From Actinomycetospora endophytica (GTDB lineage: Bacteria; Actinomycetota; Actinomycetes; Mycobacteriales; Pseudonocardiaceae): a stretch of 64,000 nucleotides of DNA. The position numbers were made by a program, and so were the translations under genes. Shown piece by piece: positions 1-9,508 of the stretch. Below the pieces are notes generated by a model. That model ran no database searches and was not told the DNA's origin. It worked only from the letters and a program-made list of their open reading frames with translations. The stretch spans positions 1-64,000 of the forward strand of contig NZ_JAJNDB010000009.1 in the NCBI RefSeq assembly GCF_021026375.1, read 5' to 3'. Numbering within the stretch: position 1 is the first letter of the stretch; the number at the start of each line of letters is the position of its first letter.

Positions 1-370
1 CAGGTCCAGGGCGTCGCCGGCACCTGGCGCGACCTCACCGAGAGCGTGAACCACCTGGCCAGCAACCTCACGACCCAGGTGCGCAACATCGCCCAGGTGA
101 CCACCGCGGTCGCCCGCGGCGACCTGAAGCAGAAGATCACCGTGGACGCTCGCGGGGAGATTCTGGAGCTCAAGAGCACCGTGAACACGATGGTCGACCA
201 GCTCTCCTCCTTCGCCGACGAGGTGACCCGGGTGGCTCGCGAGGTCGGCACCGAAGGCCGACTCGGGGGCCAGGCCCAGGTGCAAGGCGGCGCCGGCACC
301 TGGCGCGACCTCACCGAGAGCGTCAACCAGCTCGCCTCGACGTTGACGACTCAGCTGCGCGCGATCGCCG
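1..370 (+). repeat. Tandem HAMP-coding repeat, 276-bp period
   Basis: The stretch beginning at base 15 recurs nearly identically at base 291, giving a period of 276 bp or 92 codons. It encodes successive HAMP units. The high DNA identity suggests recent duplication or gene conversion. More units probably lie upstream of the window. Confidence 0.7.
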
Positions 371-2532
371 AGGTCTCCACGGCGGTGACTCGGGGCGACC
401 TCACCCAGCGGATCGGCGTGCAGGCGCAAGGGGAGGTCGCCCAGCTCAAGGACACCCTCAACCTGATGATCGTCACCCTCCTCGAGACCACCAACGCCAA
501 TGCCGAGCAGGGTTGGCTCGACTCCAACCTGGCCCGCATCGCCGGGCTCCTGCAGGGCCAGCGCGACCTCGAGGACGTGGCTCAGATGATCATGCAGGAG
601 ATCGCGCCCCTGGTGAACGCCCAGGTCGGCGCGTTCTTCCTGGCACACCGCGACGGGGACGACCACGACACGGTCGACTCGGTGGACACGGCCTCCACCC
701 AATGGCGCCTGGTCGCCGGCTACGGCCTCTCCGGAAGCCGTTCCGCGCCCGACATCGTCACGGAGTTCGGTCCGGGCGAGGGCCTGGTGGGGCAGGTCGG
801 TGCCACCAAACGGACCCTCGTCGTCCGGGACTTCCCCCGCGAGTACCTGCCTGTCCAGCTCGGGGTCGGTTCCGCGCCCCCGGTTGCCATCGCGCTGCTG
901 CCGGTCACCTTCGAGGGCGAGGCCCTCGGCGTGATCGAACTGGGCTCGTTGACGCCGTTCTCCGAGCTGCACCTGACATTCCTGGAACGGCTCGTCGACG
1001 CGATCGGCGTGTCGGTCAAGACCATCCGGGCGAGCCGCCGGACCGAGGCGCTGCTGACCCAGTCCCAACGGCTCACATTGGAACTGCAGGCGCGGTCCGA
1101 CGAGCTCCAGCGCACGAACGCCGAGCTGGAGGAGAAGGCGGAGCTGCTCTCGGAGCAGAACCGCAACATCGAGATCAAGAACGAGGAGATCGACGCAGCC
1201 CGGCGCGGCGTCGAGGAGAAGGCCCAGCAGCTCGCCGTGGCGAGCCAGTACAAATCGGAGTTCCTGGCCAACATGAGCCACGAGTTGCGGACTCCGCTCA
1301 ACAGCCTCCTGCTGCTCTCACGGCTCCTCGCGGACAATCCCGAACGCAATCTCTCGCCGCGCCAGACCGAGTTCGCGGCGACCATCCACAACGCCGGATC
1401 GGACCTGCTGGCCCTCATCGAGGACATCCTCGACCTGTCCAAGATCGAGGCGGGGCGGGTGGACGTGCACCCGACGACCGTGCAGCTCGCGGACATCTCC
1501 GGCGACGTCGACATGGTCTTCCGGCCACAGGCGGAGGAGAAGGGACTGGACCTTCGTCTCGAGATCGCGCCCGGCGCGGACTCCTTCGTCACGGACCCGC
1601 AGCGGCTGCACCAGATCCTCCGCAACCTGCTGTCGAACGCCGTGAAGTTCACCAGCGCCGGCACCGTCGGTCTGAAGATCGGGGTGACGGAACGGGGGAC
1701 GTCCGGTTCTGCCGCCGCCGATCCCGAAGACTCGGGCTCGGCTGCGGACCGCTTCGTCAGCTTCGAGGTGAGCGACACCGGCATCGGGATCTCCGGCGAG
1801 AAGCTCGACATGATCTTCGAGGCCTTCCAGCAGGCGGACGGCACGACCAGCCGCCGCTTCGGCGGCACCGGCCTGGGGCTCTCGATCAGCAAGGAGCTCG
1901 CGCGTCTGCTCGGCGGAATCATCTCGGTGACCTCGACGATCGGCGAAGGCTCCACTTTCACGCTGTACCTGCCCCTGCACCAGCAGCACCGCCCGGCTCC
2001 CGTGTCACCGCAACCGCCGGCGCCGCGCCCGGCCGAGGTCCCCTCCGAGCCTGCCGTCGAGACCGCCGATGCGGTACCGATCCTCCGTCCGACCGCGCTC
2101 TCACGGTCTACCGGCGGCGTCGGCGACGATCTCACGGGGCTGACGGTTCTGATCGTCGACGACGACGTCCGGAACGTCTTCGCGCTCACCAGCGCGCTGG
2201 AGCACCACCACATCGACGTGCTCTACGCCGACAACGGCGCGGACGGCATCCGTCTGCTCTGGCAGCACCCGGAGACCGCCATCGTGCTGATGGACGCGAT
2301 GATGCCTGACATCGACGGCAACGAGACGACCCGCCGGATCCGGGCCCTCCCGACCGGGGCCGACCTCCCCATCGTGTTCCTGACGGCCAAGGCCATGCCC
2401 GAGGACCGTGAGGCCAGCTTCCGGGCGGGGGCCAGCGACTACCTCACCAAACCCGTCGACCTCGACGAGCTGCTCTCGGTGATGTCCACCCGCTGCGGGT
2501 CCGAGCGATCGAGCACGGGGAGCGCTCCGTGA
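1..2532 (+). CDS. Hybrid sensor histidine kinase, multi-HAMP/GAF (5' partial)
   Basis: The frame is open at base 1, so the N-terminus (more HAMP units, perhaps membrane segments) lies outside the window. Domains in order are two or more HAMP units of 92 residues ([12 protein letters not shown] recurs 276 bp apart), a GAF domain (about codons 175-330), a Glu/Arg-rich coiled coil, and HisKA with H-box [13 protein letters not shown] (phospho-His codon at 1279). HATPase follows with [16 protein letters not shown] and GTGLGL, then a Pro-rich linker and a receiver domain with acceptor Asp codon at 2293 ([10 protein letters not shown]). The protein should autophosphorylate and pass phosphate to its own receiver and probably to the response regulator whose start overlaps its stop. 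HAMP-repeat kinases of this layout are linked to osmotic or general stress in other bacteria. The signal here is unknown. Confidence 0.93.
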   Translation, partial: QVQGVAGTWRDLTESVNHLASNLTTQVRNIAQVTTAVARGDLKQKITVDARGEILELKSTVNTMVDQLSSFADEVTRVAREVGTEGRLGGQAQVQGGAGTWRDLTESVNQLASTLTTQLRAIAEVSTAVTRGDLTQRIGVQAQGEVAQLKDTLNLMIVTLLETTNANAEQGWLDSNLARIAGLLQGQRDLEDVAQMIMQEIAPLVNAQVGAFFLAHRDGDDHDTVDSVDTASTQWRLVAGYGLSGSRSAPDIVTEFGPGEGLVGQVGATKRTLVVRDFPREYLPVQLGVGSAPPVAIALLPVTFEGEALGVIELGSLTPFSELHLTFLERLVDAIGVSVKTIRASRRTEALLTQSQRLTLELQARSDELQRTNAELEEKAELLSEQNRNIEIKNEEIDAARRGVEEKAQQLAVASQYKSEFLANMSHELRTPLNSLLLLSRLLADNPERNLSPRQTEFAATIHNAGSDLLALIEDILDLSKIEAGRVDVHPTTVQLADISGDVDMVFRPQAEEKGLDLRLEIAPGADSFVTDPQRLHQILRNLLSNAVKFTSAGTVGLKIGVTERGTSGSAAADPEDSGSAADRFVSFEVSDTGIGISGEKLDMIFEAFQQADGTTSRRFGGTGLGLSISKELARLLGGIISVTSTIGEGSTFTLYLPLHQQHRPAPVSPQPPAPRPAEVPSEPAVETADAVPILRPTALSRSTGGVGDDLTGLTVLIVDDDVRNVFALTSALEHHHIDVLYADNGADGIRLLWQHPETAIVLMDAMMPDIDGNETTRRIRALPTGADLPIVFLTAKAMPEDREASFRAGASDYLTKPVDLDELLSVMSTRCGSERSSTGSAP

Positions 2533-3083
2533 GGAAGCTGCCGACTCCCCGGGTGCTCGCGGTGGACGACCGCCGGGAGAACCTGATCGCCCTGGAGGCG
2601 ATCCTCCAGGGCATTCCGATCGACATCGACCCCGTCACCAGCGGCGAGGAGGCTCTCAAGAAGCTCCTCACCAACGATCACGCGGTCATCCTGCTCGACG
2701 CCCACATGCCCGGCATGGACGGGTTCGAGACCGCCGAGCACATCAAGCAACGGGAGCGAAGCCGACACATCCCGATCATCTTCTTGACTGCCGTGAATTA
2801 TGACGCGCACCTCGCGTTCCGCGGCTACGAGGTCGGCGCGGTCGACTACATCACCAAGCCGTTCGACCCGTGGGTTCTGCGTTCGAAGGTGGAAGTCTTC
2901 GCTGATCTGTGGAACGTCCAGGCCGAGCTCACGGCCCAGGCCGGCGAGCTACGGGACCTGCGAGCTGCTGTCGATGGTGCCGTGACCGCGTTGTCAGAAG
3001 ACCCGTCCGAAGTCGAGAGTGCCGTGACGCTGCTGCGCGAGGCCCTCGCCGATGGCGCGGTGACGAGGCCGCGGCGCCGGTGA
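2529..3083 (+). CDS. Response regulator, receiver domain plus C-terminal helix
   Basis: A 184-residue protein. Residues about 8-125 form a CheY-like receiver with the acidic pair AVDD, acceptor Asp in VILLDAHMPGMDG, the Thr of FLTA and the Lys of YITKPFDP. About 55 residues of predicted helix follow, and there is no DNA-binding output domain. The GTG start overlaps the kinase stop by 4 bp (GTGA), so the two are translationally coupled and almost certainly partners. It probably acts through protein-protein contact rather than as a transcription factor. A strong hairpin lies 63 bp downstream. Confidence 0.9.
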   Translation: MRKLPTPRVLAVDDRRENLIALEAILQGIPIDIDPVTSGEEALKKLLTNDHAVILLDAHMPGMDGFETAEHIKQRERSRHIPIIFLTAVNYDAHLAFRGYEVGAVDYITKPFDPWVLRSKVEVFADLWNVQAELTAQAGELRDLRAAVDGAVTALSEDPSEVESAVTLLREALADGAVTRPRRR

Positions 3084-3145
3084 ATGGGCGACCTCCAGAA
3101 TTCGGTCGGCAGCGGTGTCGGACCGGACCTCGGGGTGGTGTTAAT

Positions 3146-3184
3146 GGGGTGGTCGGCTCCCGGCCACAGTAATCCGACCACCCC
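3146..3184 (+). terminator. Hairpin terminator after the kinase/regulator pair
   Basis: A perfect 11-bp inverted repeat (GGGGTGGTCGG and CCGACCACCCC) with a 17-nt loop lies just downstream of the response regulator. There is no clear T-tract, which is common for actinobacterial terminators. The rest of the 3084-3495 gap holds only a 6-bp inverted repeat (GTCTCA/TGAGAC at 3269-3283), and I see no gene there. Confidence 0.55.
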
Positions 3185-3495
3185 TACCCATCGCGCGTCA
3201 GCGACTGCTCGAAAGGCGAATTGAGCTTAGCGACGCTGGATGGCCGGCGGGTGTATCAGACTGACGCAGTCTCAGCTTGAGACAGATCGTCATTCTTCGA
3301 TTGCCATCCTCCCGCGGCAACAGAACTGGACTCAGCCTCACAATCGGGCGCGTTGATCGAGCACGAGAGTGAGCATCGGCGTCTCGGCCCCGGCCCTGAC
3401 CGGCAGCTGAAGAACTCTCATCGGGTGGCCGCCGGCGGATGTCGACGGATCCAGCGTCGACATCGACGGGGATCGTCAGCGACGAGGGGGTCCAC

Positions 3496-3783
3496 ATGTT
3501 CGGCTTTCGGTGGCTGAACCGCGGGATCGCGGACGCCGAGCGGCGTCGGACCGCGACCCACACCTCCGGCGACCGGGTGGTCTGGCGTGGCCTGATGATG
3601 GAGGGCCGGGTGCTGGTCTACTCCGGGACCTACGTCGCCGACGGCCCGGGCCCGTACGTCACCATCCGCCATGACGGCGCGCCGAGCGATGCGCGGGTGC
3701 GGCCCGAGCGGCTCTGGCGCGAGTCGGACTACCTCGCCCTCGTCGAGTCGCATCGCGCCGTGCGGCCCACCCGATGGGGGTGA
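3496..3783 (+). CDS. Small conserved-looking protein, function unknown
   Basis: A 95-residue protein beginning MFGFRWLNRG. I chose this ATG over an in-frame ATG 57 bp upstream because GAGGGGG sits 5 bp before it. The body has alternating hydrophobic segments (VLVYSGTYVAD, PYVTIRHDG) that suggest a small beta-rich fold, with charged ends. No signal peptide, membrane segment or known motif is visible. It stands alone and converges on the methyltransferase gene, with a perfect hairpin between the two. Confidence 0.6.
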   Translation: MFGFRWLNRGIADAERRRTATHTSGDRVVWRGLMMEGRVLVYSGTYVADGPGPYVTIRHDGAPSDARVRPERLWRESDYLALVESHRAVRPTRWG

Positions 3784-3784
3784 C

Positions 3785-3803
3785 CGGCCGTGGCACACGG
3801 CCG
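3785..3803. terminator. Bidirectional terminator hairpin
   Basis: A perfect 8-bp stem (CGGCCGTG and CACGGCCG) with a 3-nt loop sits in the 58-bp gap between two convergent genes. It is followed by CCCCCTT. Its position suggests it serves both strands. Confidence 0.6.
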
Positions 3804-3841
3804 CCCCCTTGTGGTCGCACGATGTGCGCGGTCCGCGCAGC

Positions 3842-4513
3842 TCACCGGGCCGACTCGGCCGGCTCGGACCGGTCAGCGCTGTCGACCTCGGTGGACGGCG
3901 ACACGGCCTCTCCGAGGATGACGGGGCGGACGAAGCTGGGGGCCTTCGGCAGCTCGGTGTGCGCGAGCGAGGTGACCGTGAAGCCGCCATCCTCGAGGAC
4001 CGCGAGGGTGGGCCGGTTGCAGTCGCAGCACACCAGGGCGCGGTTGATCCGATTCATTCTGTCCTGCTTCCGCGCCGCGACTGCATCCGTCGCGCGGACG
4101 TGCTCGAGGAAGAGGAGACGTCCCCCGGGGCGGAGGACGCGCCGGAGCTCCCGGACGGCGCGGGGCGCGTCGTCGACGCCGCAGAGCACCAGCGTGGAGA
4201 CCACCGTGTCGAAGGCGCCGTCCTCGAAGGGGAGGTCCTCGGCGGGGGCCCGGAGCACCTTCGTCGAGGGTGCGGAATCGCGTGCACGACGTTCGAGTCG
4301 TCGCATCATGTGCACATCGGGCTCGGTGAGCGTGACCTCGGTCGCGGCGGCGGGGTAATGGGCGATGTTGGCTCCGGTGCCTGCGCCGACCTCGAGTACC
4401 TTGCCCTCGCATCTGTCCGCCACTTGCCGGCGCATCTCGGCGAGACCGGCTTTCTCGGTGCGGCGCATCTGACGGTCGTAGATCGCGGCGAACAATCGCC
4501 TTCGTAAGCTCAT
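3842..4513 (-). CDS. Class I SAM-dependent methyltransferase
   Basis: A 223-residue UbiE-like methyltransferase. Motif I is VLEVGAGTGAN (about residues 39-49), the acidic end of strand 2 is LTEPD, and motif post-I/II is FDTVVSTLVLCGVDD. LRPGGRLLFLEH follows in the usual order. A late Cys pair (CCDCN) is seen in some of these enzymes. The ATG overlaps the stop of the upstream LuxR-type regulator (ATGA) and has GAGGAGGA 4 bp before it, so the two are coupled. The substrate is unknown. Related proteins are often annotated as quinone or phospholipid methyltransferases, but nothing here supports either. Confidence 0.88.
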   Translation of the reverse strand: MSLRRRLFAAIYDRQMRRTEKAGLAEMRRQVADRCEGKVLEVGAGTGANIAHYPAAATEVTLTEPDVHMMRRLERRARDSAPSTKVLRAPAEDLPFEDGAFDTVVSTLVLCGVDDAPRAVRELRRVLRPGGRLLFLEHVRATDAVAARKQDRMNRINRALVCCDCNRPTLAVLEDGGFTVTSLAHTELPKAPSFVRPVILGEAVSPSTEVDSADRSEPAESAR

Positions 4514-6198
4514 CGGGTCCTCCTCGTGCCTTTCTTCGAAGGTAGGGGAGGGTGCTGCCGCGATCGTGGGGCGATTGCCCCATCTTCTCCGGCCACGGAC
4601 GGGGGCTCCTCGTCGGGCAGCAGCCCGTGCTGCACGGCGAACAGACTCGCCCCGGCTCGGTTCGAGACACCGATCTTCGTGTAGATGTGCTCGATGTGGT
4701 TGCGTGTGGTCTTGGGCGAGATGACCAGTTGCGACGCGATCTCGCGGGTCGCGACGCCGCGCGAGACCAGCCGCAGCACATCGATCTCCCGAGCGGTGAG
4801 CCCGGCGGGGCCGGTGCGCCGGCGGGTCATCCGGTGACCGGCGGCACCGAGGACGGCTTCGACGGCGTCGCCGGCCATACGACCGGCCGTGACCTCGCGC
4901 CGCAGCTCCGTCGCGGCCTCGCGGGGTGTCAGCGCGCTCCGATGCGGTCGGGGTTCGCGCATCGCCTGGTAGGCGTCGGCGGCACCGAGCACCCGGGCGG
5001 AGAGCGGGATGGCCGAACCCGGCAGGCGACGGGGATAGCCCGATCCGTCGAGGCGCTCGCGCAACGCTGCGGCGATGGCTCCGAGGGGGGCGAGGGTGCT
5101 GGACTGGCTGAGGATGCGCTCGGTCAGGTACGGGTGCATGCGTACCCGTTCCCACTCGCCGGCGCCGAGGGCCCCACGCTTGTCCCAGATGGCGTTGGAG
5201 ACTCCGAGGCGGCCCAAGCCGTGGACCACACCGGCGCGGCGGAGCACGTCGCTCTCGGTGCGTCCGAGCCCGAGCGATGCTGCGGCGGCGCCCACCAGCT
5301 CGGCGACTCCGCGAGCGTGACCGAGCATGTAGGGCGACTTGAGGTCGACGAACTCGGCGATGGCGAACAGCGCCTCATCGAACTGGGACCACGAGAGATG
5401 CACCGCCAGCGAGGGCTCCGCTCCGATGACGGCGGCCCACGTCTCGGCGTCGTCGAGACCTGACACGATGTCGTCGGCGTGGGCGCAGAACACCTCGGCG
5501 ACCTCGGGGTCGAACTGGGTCCCGGCCCTCTTCCGGGCCAGCGAGACCGCCGCGGAGGTGCCGCCGATCCGGTGGGCCACCTCGGTGAACTCGCCGATCT
5601 GCGCGAGCCGCGAGGCCATGGGGATGGCGTTGCCGCGGAGTTCGCCGGGCCACCCCTTGCCGTCCCACTGCTCGTAGGCGGCGCCGACGGCCTCCTGCAC
5701 GGCGCGGGACAGTCCGAGCTGTCCGGCGAGCCGACGCCCCAGCGCCGAGTGCTGGGCGATCATGCCGTTCAGGTCGTGGTGCCCCGAGATCGCGAATTCG
5801 ACTCCGACCCGAAACCTGTGCAACGGGGGATTTCCCTTACCGAGGGTGCGCATCGTCGCGAGGGCGGCGGCCAGGCTCCCGAGTTCGTGCTCGTACTTCT
5901 TGGCCTTGAGGGCGATGTCGTCGCCGAACCACTTGGCTTGCTCGTGGGCGTCGGAGTGGCAGCCGACGTTGACCATGAGCGCCGTGTGGTAGGCGGCCGA
6001 CTGTTCGGACTCTGCAAGACCCATCGTCTCCGCCAGCCGCATCGAGATCCTGGTCTGACGCAGCACGTGCTCCATCGGCTGGCCGAATCCGAGGTCCACG
6101 CCCAGCGACAGGGCGGCTACCAGCTCCGCGAGCCGCACCCGCCCTCGCGCGGATGGGTCACCGCTGTCCGCAGAGCCGCGGACGGTCGTGTCCGACAC
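4510..6198 (-). CDS. Duplicated HD-GYP-like / LuxR-type transcriptional regulator
   Basis: A 562-residue protein. Residues about 43-205 and 294-412 each resemble half of an HD-GYP phosphodiesterase. The first has EQWDGKGWPGEL and the second RLDGSGYPRRLPGSAIPL followed by LGAADAYQAM. The catalytic HD pair is degenerate: VVHGLGRLG stands where HDIGK is expected. The domain may therefore sense a ligand rather than cut c-di-GMP. Residues about 466-525 form a LuxR/GerE helix-turn-helix (LTAREIDVLRLVSRG, then the recognition helix SPKTTRNHIEHIYTKIG). The GTG start has no strong ribosome site. It is co-transcribed with the overlapping methyltransferase, which it may regulate. Confidence 0.85.
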   Translation of the reverse strand: MSDTTVRGSADSGDPSARGRVRLAELVAALSLGVDLGFGQPMEHVLRQTRISMRLAETMGLAESEQSAAYHTALMVNVGCHSDAHEQAKWFGDDIALKAKKYEHELGSLAAALATMRTLGKGNPPLHRFRVGVEFAISGHHDLNGMIAQHSALGRRLAGQLGLSRAVQEAVGAAYEQWDGKGWPGELRGNAIPMASRLAQIGEFTEVAHRIGGTSAAVSLARKRAGTQFDPEVAEVFCAHADDIVSGLDDAETWAAVIGAEPSLAVHLSWSQFDEALFAIAEFVDLKSPYMLGHARGVAELVGAAAASLGLGRTESDVLRRAGVVHGLGRLGVSNAIWDKRGALGAGEWERVRMHPYLTERILSQSSTLAPLGAIAAALRERLDGSGYPRRLPGSAIPLSARVLGAADAYQAMREPRPHRSALTPREAATELRREVTAGRMAGDAVEAVLGAAGHRMTRRRTGPAGLTAREIDVLRLVSRGVATREIASQLVISPKTTRNHIEHIYTKIGVSNRAGASLFAVQHGLLPDEEPPSVAGEDGAIAPRSRQHPPLPSKKGTRRTR

Positions 6199-6343
6199 CG
6201 GTGATCAGGGCGAGCCGCCGTGCGATCGCTCGTCGAGCGACGTGTCGCGTCCAGCGGGCATCGTGCCCTCCCTCGGGCGGGTCCGGCATGAGGAGTGTCC
6301 GCAAGCCTCGGACCGATCGCCCGCCCCGCCCAGGGCCGAAGGT

Positions 6344-6359
6344 CCCGGGTCGACCCGGG
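6344..6359. promoter_or_regulatory. 16-bp perfect palindrome in a divergent intergenic region
   Basis: CCCGGGTCGACCCGGG is a perfect palindrome in the 313-bp gap between the LuxR-type regulator and the VOC-GNAT gene, with a partly overlapping second stem to its right. It could be an operator or a hairpin in either leader. I see no gene in this gap. Confidence 0.3.
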
Positions 6360-6511
6360 GGCCCTCGCGCCCCGGGTGACAGGACGAGATGTGCCGCTCG
6401 GAGTCCTGATCGCGACGTGACCGGCCCTCACCCCGACGATGCGGTCTGGTCGAGCGACGGGCATCTCACGCAAGGTTGTCCCGGCCCCGTCGGCGTCATC
6501 GGAGGACCGGC

Positions 6512-7423
6512 ATGACATCGCTGCAATGGCCCGCCGCTCTGCCTGCCCAGCAGGTGCGGATCGCTCGGCCTACGGACCAGCTCGACGCGGTGGTCGCCTT
6601 CTATCGGGACGGGCTGGGGCTGCTCGAGCTGGACCGCTTCGCCGGCCACGCCGGATATCGGGGCGTGTTGCTGGGCCTGCCCGGTGTCGACCACCACCTG
6701 GAGTTCACCGAGCACGAGGACGGGAGCCCGGGCCCGGCGCCGAGCAGGGACAACCTGCTGGTGTTCTCCTTCGGGGAGCCGGCCCGGGTGCACGACGTCG
6801 CCGCTCGGCTGGCTCGCGGGGGCCATGGGGCGGTGACACCGGAGAATCCGTACTGGCTCGAGCACGGCGCGATCACCGTCGAGGACCCCGACGGGTGGCG
6901 GGTCGTCCTGATGGCCGAGCGGCTCGTCGGCTCGCCCGGCCCGGTGGACGTCGAGCTCTACCGCGGGGAGCGGGACGACCTCCGACCGCTCTTCGAGCTC
7001 GCCGAGGATTCGCCGAGCTCGCTCGAGTCCTATCTCGACACGGGTCGGGTCCTAATCCTGCGTCTGCGCGGGGAGGCCGTCGGTCACCTGCAGCTGCTCG
7101 GCGGCTCCGGAACCGACCAGGCCGAGGTGAAGAACATGGCCGTGTACGAGGGGCTCCAGGGACGAGGACTCGGCGGCCGACTGCTACGCGCTGCGTTCGC
7201 GCTGCTCACCGCCGAAGGCGTGCGGGGTGTCAGGGTGGCGACCGCTGCCGCCGACGTCGACAACCTGCGGTTCTACCAGCGGCATGGCTTCCGGATGTAT
7301 GCGGTGGAACGCGACGCGTTCGGACCGGCGAGCGGTTACCCGGAGGACGCCGACATCGCCGGCATTCCCCTCCGCGACCGGGTGTGGCTCGAGCGTCCCC
7401 TGGGCGCGCCCGACAGCCCGTGA
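6512..7423 (+). CDS. VOC (glyoxalase-fold) and GNAT acetyltransferase fusion
   Basis: A 303-residue two-domain protein. Residues about 8-122 form a VOC/YycE-like module (VRIARPTDQLDAVVAFYRDG, ending ITVEDPDGWRVVLM). Residues about 130-295 form a GNAT domain with the acetyl-CoA loop VYEGLQGRGLGGRLL, then the late strand and helix DVDNLRFYQRHGF. I chose the ATG with GGAGG 6 bp upstream over an in-frame ATG 36 bp earlier. Fused VOC and GNAT domains often occur in resistance or detoxification proteins, with the VOC part binding a small ligand. The actual substrate is unknown. Confidence 0.85.
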   Translation: MTSLQWPAALPAQQVRIARPTDQLDAVVAFYRDGLGLLELDRFAGHAGYRGVLLGLPGVDHHLEFTEHEDGSPGPAPSRDNLLVFSFGEPARVHDVAARLARGGHGAVTPENPYWLEHGAITVEDPDGWRVVLMAERLVGSPGPVDVELYRGERDDLRPLFELAEDSPSSLESYLDTGRVLILRLRGEAVGHLQLLGGSGTDQAEVKNMAVYEGLQGRGLGGRLLRAAFALLTAEGVRGVRVATAAADVDNLRFYQRHGFRMYAVERDAFGPASGYPEDADIAGIPLRDRVWLERPLGAPDSP

Positions 7424-7633
7424 GCGGCAGTCATTTCAGCGCACCCGCACCGGCGGGCTCCGTAGTCGCTCACCCATCTATCCCCATCCGGCCATCGTCA
7501 GTGCCATTGTGGGTGCCGTGACACCCCCGTCCGGGTGCGGAGCGGGAGCCACCGTGTAACGGCCGGCGTGGCCGCCGGGTCAGCACCCGTGCGTCCGTCT
7601 CCACCCCGGAGACGGCACCTGTTGGGAGCGACC

Positions 7634-9508
7634 ATGAGCACCACGGCCATCGCGGACTACGCGTTGCTTTCCGATCGGCACAGCGCGGCGCTGGTCAGCC
7701 GGAACGGGTCGGTGGACTGGTTGTGCTTCCCGCGGTTCGACAGCCCTTCCGTGTTCGCCCGGCTGCTCGATGCCGACGCCGGCCACTTCGCGATTGCCCC
7801 CGCCGACGCCGACGGGATCACGACGAGCCGCCGGTACGTCGACGAGACCATGGTGCTGGAGACGACGTTCACCACCGCGACCGGCACGCTGGTCCTCACC
7901 GATGCCATGGCGACCGGCCCCAGCACCGACCCCCACACGCTCGGCGCCGCGGCGCCGCGGATGCTGCTGCGATCTCTCGAGTGCACCGCCGGCAGGGTCG
8001 AGGCGCGGATCGAGTTCGCGCCCCGTCCGGAGTACGGACTGATCGATCCGCTGATCCAGCCGATACCCACCGGGCTCCTGGTCCGCGGCGGCGGGGACGT
8101 CCTGCTCCTCTCATGTCCCACCCCGCTCGAGGTCGTCGGCACCCGAGCCCTCGGCACGGTGATCCTCGACGCCGGCGAGCGCAGGATCTTCGGGCTCGCG
8201 CACCGGAGCACCTCGGAGGCGTTCCCTGAACCGTGCGAAGCCGAGGAGCTCGACACCGCCCTGCGCGAGACCGTCGAGGCCTGGCGTGGTTGGTCGCGGG
8301 CGCACCAGAGCTATCAGGGCCCGTGGCGAGAGCTGGTGCATCACAGCGGGCGCGTACTGCAGGCACTGAGCTATCAGCCCACCGGCGCGGTCGTGGCCGC
8401 GGCGACCACCTCGCTGCCCGAGGGCATCGGCGGCGAGCGCAACTGGGACTACCGCTACACCTGGGTGCGCGACGCGAGCTTCACCCTCGAGGCGCTGTGG
8501 GTGGCCGCCTGCCCGGATGAGGCCCACCAGTTCTTCGACTACCTCGCGGTCAGCGCCGCGGCCTCGGTGCGTGGGCCGGGCCGCAGCGACCCGGACGGCC
8601 CCGCCGGAGCCGGTGACCTGCAGATCATGTTCGGGATCGGCGGCGAGCACGACCTCACCGAGCGCACCCTGGACCACCTCTCGGGCTGGCGGGACTCGCG
8701 CCCCGTCAGGGTCGGCAACGGCGCCTGGAATCAGCGCCAGATCGACGTCTACGGCGAGCTGCTCGGCGCCGCACACCGCCTGTTCGAGCAGCTCAACCCC
8801 GATCACCCGGGCGCCGGCGCCTGGCGCGAGTTCCTCGTCGCGTGTGCCGACACCGCGGCCCGCCGCTGGAGCGAGACCGACCAGGGCATCTGGGAGGTCC
8901 GCGGCGAACCACGGCACTTCCTGTACTCCAAGCTGATGTGCTGGGTGGCCCTGGACCGCGCGATCACCCTCGCCGAGCCACTGCGGGCCGCCGACCGCGT
9001 CGACGCCTGGCGCGCCGCCGCCGAGGAGATCCGGCGGGCGATCCTGACCGAGGGGTGGAGCGACACCGCGAAGTCGTTCACCCAGTCGTTCGGCTCGACC
9101 GACCTCGACGCCAGCAACCTGATGATGCCCATCGTCGGGTTCCTGCCCGCGGACGACCCGCGCATGCTCGCGACCATCGACGCCGTCGCCGACCGACTCA
9201 CCGACGAGCGCGGACTGGTCTACCGCTACCGCACCGAGGGCGGGGTCGACGGGCTGGCGGGGGAGGAGGGCACCTTCCTGCTGTGCACGTTCTGGCTGGC
9301 GCGGGCCCTCGCCGACGCCGACCAGCTCGACCGGGCAGAGGCGGTGTTCGCCCGCGCGGCGGGCTACCTCAACGACGTCGGGCTGCTCGCCGAGGAGGTC
9401 GACGAGAGCACCGGTGAGCTGTTGGGCAACTTTCCCCAGGCCTTCAGCCACATCGGGCTGGTCAACGCGGCGTGGTCGATCTCCGAAGCGCAGCGGCGAG
9501 CGCAGTGA
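7634..9508 (+). CDS. Glycoside hydrolase family 15 protein (trehalase/glucoamylase-like)
   Basis: A 624-residue cytosolic protein without a signal peptide. The N-terminal beta-sandwich begins IADYALLSDRHSAALV, with VDWLCFPRFDSPSVFARLL as in actinobacterial trehalase-type GH15 enzymes. The (alpha/alpha)6 barrel carries the signature ERNWDYRYTWVRDAS at about residues 270-285, the middle motif WNQRQIDVYGELL, and EEGTFLLCTFWLARALA near the C-terminus. These match the two catalytic-Glu regions of GH15. The ATG has GGGAG 5 bp upstream. Trehalose or an alpha-glucan is the likely substrate by family. A small membrane protein overlaps its stop. Confidence 0.92.
   Translation: MSTTAIADYALLSDRHSAALVSRNGSVDWLCFPRFDSPSVFARLLDADAGHFAIAPADADGITTSRRYVDETMVLETTFTTATGTLVLTDAMATGPSTDPHTLGAAAPRMLLRSLECTAGRVEARIEFAPRPEYGLIDPLIQPIPTGLLVRGGGDVLLLSCPTPLEVVGTRALGTVILDAGERRIFGLAHRSTSEAFPEPCEAEELDTALRETVEAWRGWSRAHQSYQGPWRELVHHSGRVLQALSYQPTGAVVAAATTSLPEGIGGERNWDYRYTWVRDASFTLEALWVAACPDEAHQFFDYLAVSAAASVRGPGRSDPDGPAGAGDLQIMFGIGGEHDLTERTLDHLSGWRDSRPVRVGNGAWNQRQIDVYGELLGAAHRLFEQLNPDHPGAGAWREFLVACADTAARRWSETDQGIWEVRGEPRHFLYSKLMCWVALDRAITLAEPLRAADRVDAWRAAAEEIRRAILTEGWSDTAKSFTQSFGSTDLDASNLMMPIVGFLPADDPRMLATIDAVADRLTDERGLVYRYRTEGGVDGLAGEEGTFLLCTFWLARALADADQLDRAEAVFARAAGYLNDVGLLAEEVDESTGELLGNFPQAFSHIGLVNAAWSISEAQRRAQ

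Noticed and set aside
720-2213. Long open frame antisense to the histidine kinase (497 codons)
   Set aside because: It mirrors the real gene, is Ser/Arg-rich with no domain, and arises from high GC at third positions on the other strand.
7424-7633. Possible riboswitch before the GH15 gene
   Set aside because: There are GC-rich stems (for example CACCC/GGGTG near 7522), but no conserved core of a known riboswitch class could be matched.
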